Of a stretch of DNA of 35,399 nucleotides, positions 1-7,758 are shown in pieces (the stretch's first letter is position 1; each line of letters starts with the position of its first letter). The stretch spans positions 111,160 through 146,558 of the forward strand of contig NZ_CP092105.1 of assembly GCF_016918765.2 (NCBI RefSeq). Reading direction: 5' to 3'. Source of the stretch: Flagellatimonas centrodinii. GTDB lineage: Bacteria; Pseudomonadota; Gammaproteobacteria; Nevskiales; Nevskiaceae. The notes beneath the pieces were generated by a model. It saw nothing but the letters and a program-made list of their open reading frames with translations, was not told the origin of the DNA and did not search any database. The position numbers and the translations under genes are program-made.

Positions 1-372
1 CGGCGTAGAGGATTCCCCTACCAGCCCCGGGTTGGGGCTGGTTGGAAGTTCCTGAGGCCGCTCTGAGGCCTGGTAGCCCCTCTCAACCAACGCCAACAGT
101 AATGCTGTGCGGGTATTGCGCGGCTCACGACCATAGACTGCGCTCAGGTTCGGGTGCAGGTCATCATTGATGCGAACGTGGCCGACGAACTTGGTCGGCT
201 TGAGTTGCGAGGCCCTGAACAAAAGAGCGGCACGATCCGGAAGGTCGGCTGCTGCACGTTCGGCGTAAGCGGCCGCGAGCGCCGGCACGAGTGAAGGCGA
301 CGCAATGGCATCAAAATGTTCGACGAGCTCATTCTGCTGCGTAGGGTCGATCAGCAAACGTGGCCGCCTCAT
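1..372 (-). CDS. ParR/StbB-like DNA-binding partner of the ParM actin (3' end outside window)
   Basis: An open frame on the minus strand starts with an ATG at 372 that overlaps the parM-like stop codon (ATGA). It stays open through the left edge, giving 124 visible codons. Residues about 65-102 (HVRINDDLHPNLSAVYG..., then NTRTALLLALVERGYQA) have the pattern of a short strand followed by two helices. This resembles the ribbon-helix-helix core of ParR/StbB adaptors. After residue 104 the chain becomes Pro/Ser-rich. In type II partition systems the adaptor is encoded directly after the actin ATPase, binds the centromere repeats and caps the filament. That position matches here, with translational coupling to parM. 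The function is inferred mainly from position and the short RHH-like segment. The true length is unknown because the gene is cut by the window. Confidence 0.6.
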   Translation of the reverse strand, partial: MRRPRLLIDPTQQNELVEHFDAIASPSLVPALAAAYAERAAADLPDRAALLFRASQLKPTKFVGHVRINDDLHPNLSAVYGREPRNTRTALLLALVERGYQASERPQELPTSPNPGLVGESSTP

Positions 373-1343
373 GCCGAACCACTCCGCGGGACGCTACGCT
401 GACCAGCATAGTGCCGTGCAGCACGGAGGTAACCGCGGGCATTGGCCAGGTGTGGCGCGTCCGGGATCATGATCCGCGCCTTCGCGAACTCCTTCATGAG
501 CTCGTCGCGACACAACGCTGCCCCGCCCCCAGTTACGATGAGAGCGTCGAGTGAGGTCGCATTGGTCCAAAGGTCAATGACGATGTCTGCCACGGCCTGA
601 ACCACCAATCGCTTTGACTCTGCAATGGGTCGCTCGAGCGAAAGCACCTGCTTCCCGTCACGTACTTGCCCAGCGGCCATAACGGCGGGCATGTCGGCAA
701 TTCGGGCCGCAATTCCCTTCCCGCGAATATAGCTATGCAGATACTCGTAGGCCCTACTGACCCCTCGTGGTTCGCTCGCATGCACAGTCCAGGATACCTT
801 GGCGTGGTTGAGCTCGATCGCGTCGACCGTTCCACCGCCAATGTCGACGATGCCGACACGCGTATTCTCGAACCCTTCCTGAGCATTGCCGGCATCGTCC
901 ATCGCCAAGTAGAAGTAGCTGCCAACCGGCTGGGGGATGATCCGGAGCACTTCAAGGTTGATGCCGCATGAACTCCAACTCTGCAGGGTCTTCTGAAGCT
1001 GTTCCTTGTGCTCGGCGTGGTATCGGACAGGAAGTCCGGTAACGATTCGTGCGGCGCGTGTGCCCATCTGGTCGAGAATGTAGCGAGTAAGCACTCGGAA
1101 CTCAGGCTGGCGGTACCACGAGGAGTCGACCTCGGGGAGTCTCGCTCGAGCAAGCCGATGTGCGTCGTCCCCCACAAGCCACTGGACCTTCTCGTCTACG
1201 ATGAGCTTTACGCGATCGAGTGCCATAGCGTTGTCATTGACGCGCGCAGTCCAGCTTGGAATGCATAGTTCGTGGCCAGCGTCCGATACACCCTTTGTCT
1301 GGCCAAAGCCGACGTCAAAGCCAATTAGCGGTACGGATTTCAT
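369..1343 (-). CDS. parM: ParM/StbA-type actin-like plasmid segregation ATPase
   Basis: This 324-aa protein has the three nucleotide-binding signatures of the actin/Hsp70 fold. Phosphate-1 is FDVGFGQTKG at residues 9-18, phosphate-2 is GIVDIGGGTVD at 164-174, and the adenosine motif is DALIVTGGGAA at 266-276. A typical segrosome-actin end follows (NARGYLRAA, 301-309). The length fits the ParM/StbA/Alp7A group of about 320-350 residues. Such proteins polymerise with ATP and push plasmid copies apart through an adaptor bound to a centromere. It is the middle gene of a three-gene minus-strand unit: 2 bp separate it from the upstream 303-aa gene, and it overlaps the downstream adaptor by 4 bp. 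The ATG at 1343 has only a weak purine-rich leader (GAGAA), which suggests coupled translation. The family assignment is secure. Whether it is ParM sensu stricto or an Alp-type actin needs phylogeny. Confidence 0.88.
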   Translation of the reverse strand: MKSVPLIGFDVGFGQTKGVSDAGHELCIPSWTARVNDNAMALDRVKLIVDEKVQWLVGDDAHRLARARLPEVDSSWYRQPEFRVLTRYILDQMGTRAARIVTGLPVRYHAEHKEQLQKTLQSWSSCGINLEVLRIIPQPVGSYFYLAMDDAGNAQEGFENTRVGIVDIGGGTVDAIELNHAKVSWTVHASEPRGVSRAYEYLHSYIRGKGIAARIADMPAVMAAGQVRDGKQVLSLERPIAESKRLVVQAVADIVIDLWTNATSLDALIVTGGGAALCRDELMKEFAKARIMIPDAPHLANARGYLRAARHYAGQRSVPRSGSA

Positions 1344-1345
1344 CG

Positions 1346-2257
1346 TTAGTTCTCGTGGTAGTAGTAGGGTTTCACCGCCTTGGCGGCTCTGAGGAGCTGT
1401 TCCGTGAGATGTCGTCTGTGGGACCGCTGATTCCAGATCTGTTCGGCGAGAGCGACGATCCGACTGAGGTCCCCGCGGTAAGCAATTCGCGACAGGAAGG
1501 CCTTGGTGATCGGGCTGCGTTCGCCACGGGCACCGCTAACACGGCGGCTGTGGGTTCTCGTCCCGTTGCGGATGGTCAGAAAGAACCAGGGTCCATGGGG
1601 GCCGTGTGGGAGAAACGGATGGATGGGCTCCGGTTCCCAGCGAACCATCAAACCGCCTTGAGCCCTCTTCGTGGTTGCGTTGAAGTTGAGCATCATTTCG
1701 TCGAGGGTGGCTTCAACGCTAGCTATCTCATCGACAGTCCGAATCAGCATCGTTGAAAGAGCTGCAAGGTAGACTGACGCATCGGGTGGGACAGCAATGT
1801 CGGGGACCAGGTCGTCGGCAGGAAAGGCCTTCAGGAGCCGCTGGAGAGCCAGCCTGCAGATCTTTCGATCCGCGAGAGCGTCGAGTAGCCGGTCGACGGC
1901 CGCACGCTGCACCTCCCGGTATCCAGGAAGGCACCGTTGGGCGAGGGAGTTGGCCGTTACCCGACGAAGCTGAATACGCTTCCCCTGTCGGTAGTGAGTC
2001 CATCGGATACCAGAGGGTCCAACCAGCGACGGGCGCTTCTGGGACTGCCACCGCCCAGCAACGACCGACTCAGGCTTGTACCGCGCCGACTCGGATACCT
2101 GCTCCAGCAGCTCGCTGGACACTGCATTTATATAGGCCCACTGCGAGCCGAGCTGCTTCATCACCTGGGCCAGGTGCTCGGCCTTGCGAGTCCGATCGTC
2201 CCTGGAACGGTAGAGGCGGGCAAGGAAGGCGCGAACGCGAGCATCGGTATCGGTCAT
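1346..2257 (-). CDS. Unknown 303-aa protein, first gene of the partition unit
   Basis: I do not recognise a family. The protein is basic and rich in Arg and Leu, with no signal peptide or membrane segment. The N-terminal 60 residues look helical. A central part (about 150-200) is mainly helical and acidic, and the last 100 residues mix aromatic/His-rich segments with basic helices. It starts with ATG at 2257 behind an AAGGA Shine-Dalgarno sequence (spacing about 6). It ends 2 bp before the ParM-like start, so it is almost certainly co-transcribed with the actin and the adaptor. Its promoter must lie in the repeat-rich gap upstream (2258-2673). By position it could be a regulator, replication or partition accessory factor. 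No domain supports choosing among these. Confidence 0.75.
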   Translation of the reverse strand: MTDTDARVRAFLARLYRSRDDRTRKAEHLAQVMKQLGSQWAYINAVSSELLEQVSESARYKPESVVAGRWQSQKRPSLVGPSGIRWTHYRQGKRIQLRRVTANSLAQRCLPGYREVQRAAVDRLLDALADRKICRLALQRLLKAFPADDLVPDIAVPPDASVYLAALSTMLIRTVDEIASVEATLDEMMLNFNATTKRAQGGLMVRWEPEPIHPFLPHGPHGPWFFLTIRNGTRTHSRRVSGARGERSPITKAFLSRIAYRGDLSRIVALAEQIWNQRSHRRHLTEQLLRAAKAVKPYYYHEN

Positions 2258-2323
2258 GCATCCTTAGACGACCACCAATCCCGTCGAGGCGATGATGCTC
2301 AATCAATAGGTGTGTTCTGGCTA

Positions 2324-2604
2324 GCGCCGCAGATTGCTCCTAAATGACCTCAAATTGCTCCGCTGAGATACCAAGGGGTCCTCTGGGAGAACTAGCGACG
2401 CGGAATGTTGCTCCTGGGGTGCCATAAAAGATTGCCGAACGCTGGCTGATGCCGATGGTTGCCGGTGGTTGCGCACTACTGGCCGGGAAGGCGTACAGAC
2501 GTCTCCCGAGAAGCACAGATCTCCGTTAGTGCCGTGAAATGCCAGCTTGGTGCCGCAGAATGCCAATTAGGGCGATAACAAGCGGATTACGCACGGAATG
2601 CGCA
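2324..2604 (-). repeat. Degenerate direct repeats upstream of the partition genes (candidate parC centromere or iterons)
   Basis: This 416-bp gap (2258-2673) holds no convincing gene. Read on the minus strand it contains repeated cores close to GGCATTCTGCGGCAC: at 2549-2565, 2529-2544 (GGCATTTCACGGCAC), 2418-2436 (GGCAATC...ATGGCACC) and 2324-2340 (GGAGCAATCTGCGGCGC). Weaker cores lie at 2400-2415, 2349-2361 and 2591-2604. The units at 2321-2341 and 2391-2415 also share a CTAGCG...TTGCTCCT frame. Type II partition centromeres are arrays of short repeats placed directly upstream of parM/parR, and this block lies directly upstream of that operon. Replication iterons are the main alternative. 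The repeats are visible by eye. Their role is inferred. Confidence 0.5.
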
Positions 2605-2673
2605 GATGCATGGGGGATTTTTGCGCGGACGCGGAGCGTTGAAGCCGCTCCAATCTTATATTCCGTAAAAAGT

Positions 2674-3474
2674 TCAGCTTGTGGCTAACGATAGCTGCTG
2701 GACTTCGACCAGTCGGCCGAGGACAAGCGCCGATATGTTCCTGCTGGGCTCCACAGCGGCGTAGCAGAGCGCTTGGTGATCGTGCCTGCACTGGAAGGTG
2801 ATGAGCCCTTTGCTCCTGCTGGTCCGCTTCTCAGCGACTACTACATGGGCCGGTTCGCTGGTCGGCTGCACTAGATAGACACCTCCTCGCTCAGGCTCGC
2901 GGTCACGGTCTGACAAGCCAACAGAGCAAAGTGCTGACCGAAGACCAAGTGGGGTCATCATTTCCCAGGCAACGCGTATCCGAACGGGCAAGCTGACATC
3001 GCCTTTGTACGCGGCCGTCAGTGCAAGCTGGAGTGACTCCTCAACCCGAGGGCCAGCCAACATGAGTGCCCTCTCCCTGGCGTTCAGCAGCAAAAACTCG
3101 GCCCATTCAGACTGTGGGAGCCTGACTGTCGGGAGATCGATGCATGCCGGCTCCACCATCGCTGGAATCAGGGTCCGATCCCTTTGATGGAGCCTGGCAA
3201 CCGCATTCAAAGCGAATAGGCCAGGCAGATCGCGGCTCGGCACTGAGAGTAGCGAACAAAGCCTGAGGAAGTGCCTTTCGCTGGCTCCAGGCTGTGAACC
3301 ACTGCTGAGGCGCTTCAGTTGGGGGATCGAGATATCAAGGAGCTCGGCCAATTGCTCGAATTGGTGGGTCTTCCTGAGCATTGAAATCAGGACACTTGCC
3401 GGAGTTGTGGGTAGCGCTTTCGACGGACGGGGCAATCCTGAATTCCTCTTTTGGTCTACTTTTCTGGTTGTCAA
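2674..3474 (-). CDS. Unknown protein with N-terminal helix-turn-helix-like segment
   Basis: This 266-aa protein starts at a TTG codon (3474). It is placed there because AGGGGG sits 6 nt upstream, and the nearby ATG at 3478 is out of frame. Residues about 40-60 (QLAELLDISIPQLKRLSSG) have the spacing of a Cro/CI-like helix-turn-helix, with a preceding region typical of XRE-type proteins. The rest (100-266) contains no motif I know. The gene is transcribed away from the sigma/HTH-like gene at 3532 and shares a short divergent promoter region with it. It reads towards the repeat block and the partition genes. It may be a regulator of replication or partition. That is inference from the HTH-like segment and location only. 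Confidence 0.65.
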   Translation of the reverse strand: MTTRKVDQKRNSGLPRPSKALPTTPASVLISMLRKTHQFEQLAELLDISIPQLKRLSSGSQPGASERHFLRLCSLLSVPSRDLPGLFALNAVARLHQRDRTLIPAMVEPACIDLPTVRLPQSEWAEFLLLNARERALMLAGPRVEESLQLALTAAYKGDVSLPVRIRVAWEMMTPLGLRSALCSVGLSDRDREPERGGVYLVQPTSEPAHVVVAEKRTSRSKGLITFQCRHDHQALCYAAVEPSRNISALVLGRLVEVQQLSLATS

Positions 3475-3496
3475 CCATGCCCCCTAGTGTTATAGG
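3468..3496 (+). promoter_or_regulatory. Sigma-70 promoter in the divergent intergenic region
   Basis: TTGTCA (3468-3473) and TATAGG (3491-3496) are separated by exactly 17 bp and precede the plus-strand gene starting at 3532. On the opposite strand TATAAC (3494-3489) could serve as a -10 for the gene starting at 3474. That would place the two divergent promoters on top of each other, but no clear -35 is visible for it. Confidence 0.5.
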
Positions 3497-3531
3497 ATCA
3501 AAACATGATCCCTGGGGAGGGAATGTACCAA

Positions 3532-4329
3532 ATGGCTCAATCGCAGGTAGCTGCTGTGCAGCAGCTTCAGGATGAGAGGTTCATCGCGAGCGTTGCACAG
3601 GAAACAGGCGTCAGCGCCGAGGCGTCGCGACGGGCGCTGACCGTCATCAATGCCGGGCTCAATCGTTGGACGCGAGCGCTGATGTCCAAGGTCTGTCGGG
3701 CGCCGATGTCGTATCGGGACTTTGCTGAGGAATACGAGGCCGACATCCGGTGGCTCATATGGAGCACCCTAGTTCGGTACGTGCCCCAGATGGCAGCAAC
3801 CTACCCGGATGATGACGAGTTGGGCCGACGGGTCAACGTCTACGCCAGCCAGGTTCTCAGCAAAACAGCACGCCAGGCGTTCTATGCCTCGATCAGCAGC
3901 TGTGGCAACTGGTCGTTGAGCCTCGGAACGGCGGGTGAAATTCAATACTGGAACACCGGAGCGCGTGCTCATGCTGACGTGGCACACGACGCAGAGGGTG
4001 GCGTCCACGGAATGGACCCTGCTGTCTTGCTTGAGGCACTCGAGGACGAGACCCTTGAACGCGCAGAGGTTGAGCGTCGCATTGAGGAACTGAGACCGAC
4101 CTTGACCGCGGTGCAGTACAGAACATTGCGGCTGGTGCTGGTGGACCGATTGGAGTTGAGTGTCGTTGCCGCTACTTGCGGTGAAAACACATCGGTAAAG
4201 GCTGTGAACAGGCGCCTCGATCGCATCCTGGAGCACCTCGCTGGCAAGCCGAAGAAGCCCTCCAAGGCCAAGGCTGCGCTCATTCACGGAAAGCTCGCCG
4301 ACCTGAAGTCCTCCAGCAGCAGCACCTGA
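3532..4329 (+). CDS. Putative DNA-binding protein with sigma region 4-like C-terminus
   Basis: This is a 265-aa protein starting at ATG 3532. GGGGAGGG at 3514-3521 lies 10 nt before it, whereas the ATGs at 3505 and 3523 are badly placed for that site. The protein is soluble. A central helical part contains YEADIRWLIWSTLVRYV, which loosely recalls sigma region 2. Near residues 200-240 the sequence TLTAVQYRTLRLVLVD... followed by a second helix pair resembles sigma-70 region 4 HTH domains. The last 30 residues are Lys/Ser-rich. I infer a sigma-like or other transcription regulator of the element. The resemblance is weak and the region 2 features are incomplete. It precedes the hairpin repeat array by about 40 bp. 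Confidence 0.6.
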   Translation: MAQSQVAAVQQLQDERFIASVAQETGVSAEASRRALTVINAGLNRWTRALMSKVCRAPMSYRDFAEEYEADIRWLIWSTLVRYVPQMAATYPDDDELGRRVNVYASQVLSKTARQAFYASISSCGNWSLSLGTAGEIQYWNTGARAHADVAHDAEGGVHGMDPAVLLEALEDETLERAEVERRIEELRPTLTAVQYRTLRLVLVDRLELSVVAATCGENTSVKAVNRRLDRILEHLAGKPKKPSKAKAALIHGKLADLKSSSSST

Positions 4330-4371
4330 GCGACGGGGATGCGGGTGCCATCCGAACACCATCAAATCTGT

Positions 4372-5105
4372 CACCGCCTGCCGGCGGGCCTATCGGCCCG
4401 GCCCTGCGGCCGGCGTATCGGCCCGCTGAAGCGGGCCTGTCCCCTTCGGGGCGCCGTCCTCGGACTGCCTGTCGCCACCCCGCTGGCGCGGGGACCCCGG
4501 CGCCATGGCCCCGGCCGGCTGCCTACCCGACTCTGCAACGGTTGAGCCTCACCTGGGGCTTGGTTCATTCACCACCGTAGTCCGCGCCCCGGCCATGCCG
4601 GACTCTCGCCCGGCCTGGGTCGGGTCGCGCCGACCGTTGCGATCGCTTGATGGTTCGATTGCTTCCACCGCCTGCCGGCGGGCCTATCGGCCCGGCCCTG
4701 CGGCCGGCGTATCGGCCCGCTGAAGCGGGCCTGCCCCCTTCGGGGCGCCGTCCTCGGACTGCCTGTCGCCCTCCCCGCTGACGCGGGGGCCCGGCGCCAT
4801 GGCCCCGGCCGGCTGCGTTGCGCCATTACCCACCGGCGGAGAGAAGATGCTGGGGAGGTGCTGCAGTGTGAGCTTTCACGCGCCCCGGCCACGCCGGACT
4901 CTCGCCCGGCCTGGGTCGGGTCGCGCCGACCGCACCGCGCCACCGATCAACCGCTCATCTCCCCGGCTACTGGCGGGCCTGTCGGCCCGGCCCTGCGGCC
5001 GGCGTATCGGCCCGCTAACGCGGGCCTGTCCCCTTCGGGGCGCCGCCCTCGGACTGCCTGTCGCCATCCCCGCTGACGCGGGGGCCCGGCGCCATGGCCC
5101 CAGCC
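4372..5105. repeat. Tandem array of GC-rich hairpin cassettes (three A copies, two B copies)
   Basis: The 873-bp gap before the primase gene has no credible coding frame. It contains a repeat A of about 151 bp at 4372-4522, 4666-4816 and (slightly truncated) 4972-5105, alternating with a 54-bp repeat B at 4583-4636 and 4879-4932. The period is about 294-306 bp. Each A copy is a chain of short perfect hairpins: GGGCC-TATC-GGCCC, CCGGCC-CTGC-GGCCGG, GGCCCGC-TGAA-GCGGGCC, CCCC-TTCG-GGGC and CCCCGC-TGAC-GCGGGG, followed by GGCGCC palindromes. Differences between copies often fall in loops (TGAA to TAAC; TATC to TGTC), so the stems are kept. It lies directly upstream of a primase gene, which is compatible with an origin or primase loading region, or with a structured RNA. 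The function is not shown by the sequence. Confidence 0.85.
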
Positions 5106-5202
5106 TACCGCTGGGCGTGCCTACCGCCAGACCAACGCACTCTGCCGGCGTTGGCCGGCGGGGGCACTGCCTGACGCGGGGAGCCGCAACGTCTATGAGT
5201 CC

Positions 5203-6513
5203 ATGAGCGCTCACTTCCTATCGGATGAGGTCTACCCACGCATCGACGTCGGGGACGCTGGCGTACTCGACGCCCTCAAGGCCAAGCGACACCAGCGGTA
5301 CTGGTCGTTCGACTGTCCCGTGTGTGAGAGACCCGAGAAGGGGTTCTACTATCCCGGGAGCGGATGGCTTTCTTGCTCACACGTCAAATGCGACGGCATG
5401 AGCCTGTGGGAGTGGGTTGGACGGTCGCACACCAGCAAGGCCGATACCTTCAAGGCACTGTGCGCTCTGGCGGGGGTACAACCACCTGAGCGCCCCGGTG
5501 ACCCGGCAGCGCTGTCAGAGGCCGCCCGTCTGGCCGGAGTCACCCGAGAGCTGCTACGGCTCGCCCTCGTCGAAAACCAGGAGGCGCGGACCTATCTCGA
5601 GAAGACCCGCGGCTACAGCCCCGAAATCTGGCCACGGCTCGATCTCGGGTACTACCCATCGGCCCGATGGCTCCAGGCCGCCCTCGAGCAACGTCGGTGC
5701 AACATCGACCTCGCACGCCGCTGGGGTTTGTTGCCTGACCCGGCCTCGGGTTATGCCGACTCCAACATGGCGCGTCGCATCGTCGGAGCCTGGACCCAAG
5801 AGGACGGGTCGATCCGGTTATGGGGGCGGAGCATCCGGGGCGAGAAGCCCAAGTACCTGTACACCGAGGGGACCAGCAAGCGCCGTCCCTACCTCTTCAA
5901 TCGTCCCGGCCGTAACACCAGCGTACTTGCCGAAGGCCCGTTCGACGCGCACGCCCTTCAGGCTATCGGCATCCCTGGGGGTGCTGTTGGGGGCGCCGTC
6001 GTCACCCGGGACCAGGCTGGCTACATGGCGGCCCAGGGCGTTACCAGCGTCATCTACGTTCTCGATGGTGGCGACGACACTGATATCCGTATCGAAAAGA
6101 CGACCCTGGCCCTTGAATCGGTCGGCATCGCAGCCTTCTTTGCCTGGCCACGGGGCAACGCCAAGGACGTCGACGAGATGCGGCGTGCGGGCGACGAGGC
6201 GGGTATTCGCGAGGCTGTCGAGGGCGCCGTCAACGCCGGCAAGTGGCTGGGTGAGAAACTGCTGGTGGGCGAGATCGGCACCGTCGAGCACTACGAACGT
6301 GTGCGCCAGGCGATGGTGGTGGCCACACACCTAACGCCGTACAGCAGTGCAGCCTTCATGACCGCCACCGGTGGCGTCATTGGTCACCCTCGCGCACAGG
6401 CGCTACGGGCACTTGCTGGCTTGCTCGATGCGGGTCTTTCTGATGATGAAGCCGCCCGCCTGATCGGGCAGCGGTACAGCCTCGATATCGACGTCAGGAA
6501 TCGCGGTGTCTGA
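5203..6513 (+). CDS. DnaG-like primase with zinc finger and TOPRIM domain
   Basis: This 436-aa protein should make RNA primers for replication of the element. An N-terminal zinc-binding motif has C38, C41, C58 and C63 (with H60 nearby), followed by GMSLWEWV, as in plasmid and phage primases. The TOPRIM core starts with VLAEGPFDAHAL (E244). It continues with VIYVLDGGDDTD (D288, D291, D292, D294) and KDVDE (321-325), which together supply the metal-binding acidic residues. No helicase domain follows, so it is a primase-only protein, and the last 90 residues could contact a helicase. The start at ATG 5203 lacks a strong Shine-Dalgarno sequence. Its end overlaps the next gene by 8 bp. Its position just after the hairpin array suggests a replication module. 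The family call is secure, the substrate inferred. Confidence 0.87.
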   Translation: MSAHFLSDEVYPRIDVGDAGVLDALKAKRHQRYWSFDCPVCERPEKGFYYPGSGWLSCSHVKCDGMSLWEWVGRSHTSKADTFKALCALAGVQPPERPGDPAALSEAARLAGVTRELLRLALVENQEARTYLEKTRGYSPEIWPRLDLGYYPSARWLQAALEQRRCNIDLARRWGLLPDPASGYADSNMARRIVGAWTQEDGSIRLWGRSIRGEKPKYLYTEGTSKRRPYLFNRPGRNTSVLAEGPFDAHALQAIGIPGGAVGGAVVTRDQAGYMAAQGVTSVIYVLDGGDDTDIRIEKTTLALESVGIAAFFAWPRGNAKDVDEMRRAGDEAGIREAVEGAVNAGKWLGEKLLVGEIGTVEHYERVRQAMVVATHLTPYSSAAFMTATGGVIGHPRAQALRALAGLLDAGLSDDEAARLIGQRYSLDIDVRNRGV

Positions 6514-6844
6514 AGGAACGTCCAGCGGACCTCCATCACCTGTCTACCGGGTCCTGCGGACCCTACGATTCTTCAGCATCGCCATGATGCTGGTGGTCGC
6601 CGCCCAGCTCGTGCTGAACCCTGCTCACAAACGCCCGCACGTACTCTGCTGGCCGATTTACCTGTCAGGCAGCTTCTTCGGCGTCACCGTTGTGCGGACC
6701 CTGCTGCCCGGGGAGCCGCTCTTTGCGTTCCAGAACGTCATGCGGATGGAACGTTTCTACGACCAGTGTGTAGCGCTCACCGGCCGTTTTCCTGGTTTCG
6801 ATGATCCCGGCCAGGCGGGATACCACGTAGGAGGTGGGGAATGA
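6506..6844 (+). CDS. Small two-helix membrane protein
   Basis: This 112-aa protein has two likely membrane segments, about residues 20-40 (FFSIAMMLVVAAQLVL) and 47-66 (LCWPIYLSGSFFGVTVV). A soluble C-terminal half follows, ending in a Gly-rich stretch. The start overlaps the primase stop by 8 bp, and the stop overlaps the next start by 4 bp (ATGA), so the three genes form a coupled unit. I do not recognise the family. Its place directly after a primase gene suggests a membrane-associated accessory of the same module, but nothing in the sequence shows this. Confidence 0.7.
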   Translation: MSEGTSSGPPSPVYRVLRTLRFFSIAMMLVVAAQLVLNPAHKRPHVLCWPIYLSGSFFGVTVVRTLLPGEPLFAFQNVMRMERFYDQCVALTGRFPGFDDPGQAGYHVGGGE

Positions 6845-7419
6845 ACAACAACAGTCACGATCTGGTGAGCACTGCTGGGCCCAGCAACAGCAACAGCGCC
6901 TCACCCTCGAAAGAGAAGATCGAGATCTACGTCAACTCGTCGGTGACCCGCGTACTGGCCTTGAAGCTCCGGGAGCTCGACCGGTTGTTCACGTCCGCCG
7001 ATCGCGCCCTGGGCGGCGGGCAGCTGTCGGTCGAAACCTACATGAACCTCACCGGATCATCGGCCGCCATGATCAAGACCATGGACAGCCTCGCCGCCGA
7101 ATACCGATCGCACGGTGGCATCAAGGCAGCCCACGACCAGCTGACCGGGCGCCGGCGGGCATCGAACTGGAAGAAGCCTGCTCGCCCGGCTCCCCAGGGC
7201 GCCAGCAAGGCCAAGGGCAAGGACAAGGCTGGTAGCGGTACCGACGCCGAGGCCACGCCACCGAAGGTGGTTGATGCTCCCGAGGCCAAGGCCGCCGTCC
7301 CGGACGTGCCCTCTCCGGCTGATGCTGCTCCGCCGGTGGCCACACCGAGCAAGGACAAGCCCAGCACCGCCGCCAAGACCACCAAAGCGTCGACCAAGGC
7401 CCCGGACGTCGCTGTTTGA
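6841..7419 (+). CDS. Unknown protein with Ala/Lys/Pro-rich C-terminal tail
   Basis: This 192-aa protein has two parts. Residues 1-108 are Asn/Ser-rich at the start and then fold-like, with KIEIYVNSSVTRVLALKLREL giving a strand and a helix. This recalls, without proving, small RHH or relaxosome-type DNA-binding proteins. Residues 110-192 are low complexity, made of Ala, Lys, Pro, Thr and Asp, similar to disordered basic tails of chromatin-like or nucleoid proteins. The GGAGGTGGGGA leader before ATG 6841 is a good ribosome site, and the start overlaps the preceding stop. No family was recognised. A nucleic-acid-binding role is a guess from the basic tail. Confidence 0.7.
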   Translation: MNNNSHDLVSTAGPSNSNSASPSKEKIEIYVNSSVTRVLALKLRELDRLFTSADRALGGGQLSVETYMNLTGSSAAMIKTMDSLAAEYRSHGGIKAAHDQLTGRRRASNWKKPARPAPQGASKAKGKDKAGSGTDAEATPPKVVDAPEAKAAVPDVPSPADAAPPVATPSKDKPSTAAKTTKASTKAPDVAV

Positions 7420-7424
7420 TGGGC

Positions 7425-7692
7425 GAGCCCGGCCAAGGCCGGTCGGGCTCTCGTGCGCTGCACCATGCCCCGCCCCGAGGCGGGTCATGGCCCTTCGGGC
7501 ATCGATCCCTCTCGCGCAGTGCGCCATGGCAGGTCCGCATGGGGACCAGCGTGCAGCCCTCGATGCCTGAAAAAAGGAACAGCAAAAGCGTGAGCGACAA
7601 CAGGGTTGCCCGGGTGCGTGGTGGGGGCAAGCGCCTATTGGTCAGACCTGCGCCCGGCGCAAGTGACTAAGTTTGCCGCGGGGCTTCGCCCC
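7425..7692. other. Hairpin-rich intergenic region
   Basis: Between the stop at 7419 and the next likely start at 7759 I see no convincing gene. The stretch holds several stem-loops: GAGCCCG...CGGGCTC (7425-7450), CCCGCC-CCGA-GGCGGG (7469-7484), GCCC-TTC-GGGC (7490-7500) and GGGGC-TTC-GCCCC (7680-7692). None is followed by a clear T-run, so they are not typical intrinsic terminators. The stem style (TTCG-type loops, GC stems) resembles the cassettes at 4372-5105, but the sequence is not a copy of them. Confidence 0.5.
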
Positions 7693-7758
7693 ACACCCCA
7701 GGGTCGCGGAGCGCTTCTCGATGGGCATTGTGGAGATCAGCCCTTTGTGGAGCCCCTG

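Noticed and set aside
360-1268. Plus-strand open frames opposite parM
   Set aside because: They lie antisense to a gene with clear actin motifs, lack ribosome sites and have no recognisable sequence.
2321-2791. Two minus-strand frames of 74-81 codons in the repeat block
   Set aside because: They are unlike proteins in composition, partly overlap the 266-aa gene and consist of the repeated motif.
4372-5105. CRISPR array
   Set aside because: The units are 151 and 54 bp, not 24-40 bp with variable spacers, and no cas1/cas2 genes are present. The Cas4-like gene stands alone.
4339-5214. Open frames across the hairpin array on both strands
   Set aside because: The Pro/Arg/Gly-rich translations repeat because the DNA repeats. 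Open reading is expected from very high GC.
7563-7670. Short frame of 26-35 codons with a possible AAGGA site
   Set aside because: Sequence is basic low complexity between hairpins, with competing starts at 7563 and 7590. Not strong enough to list.
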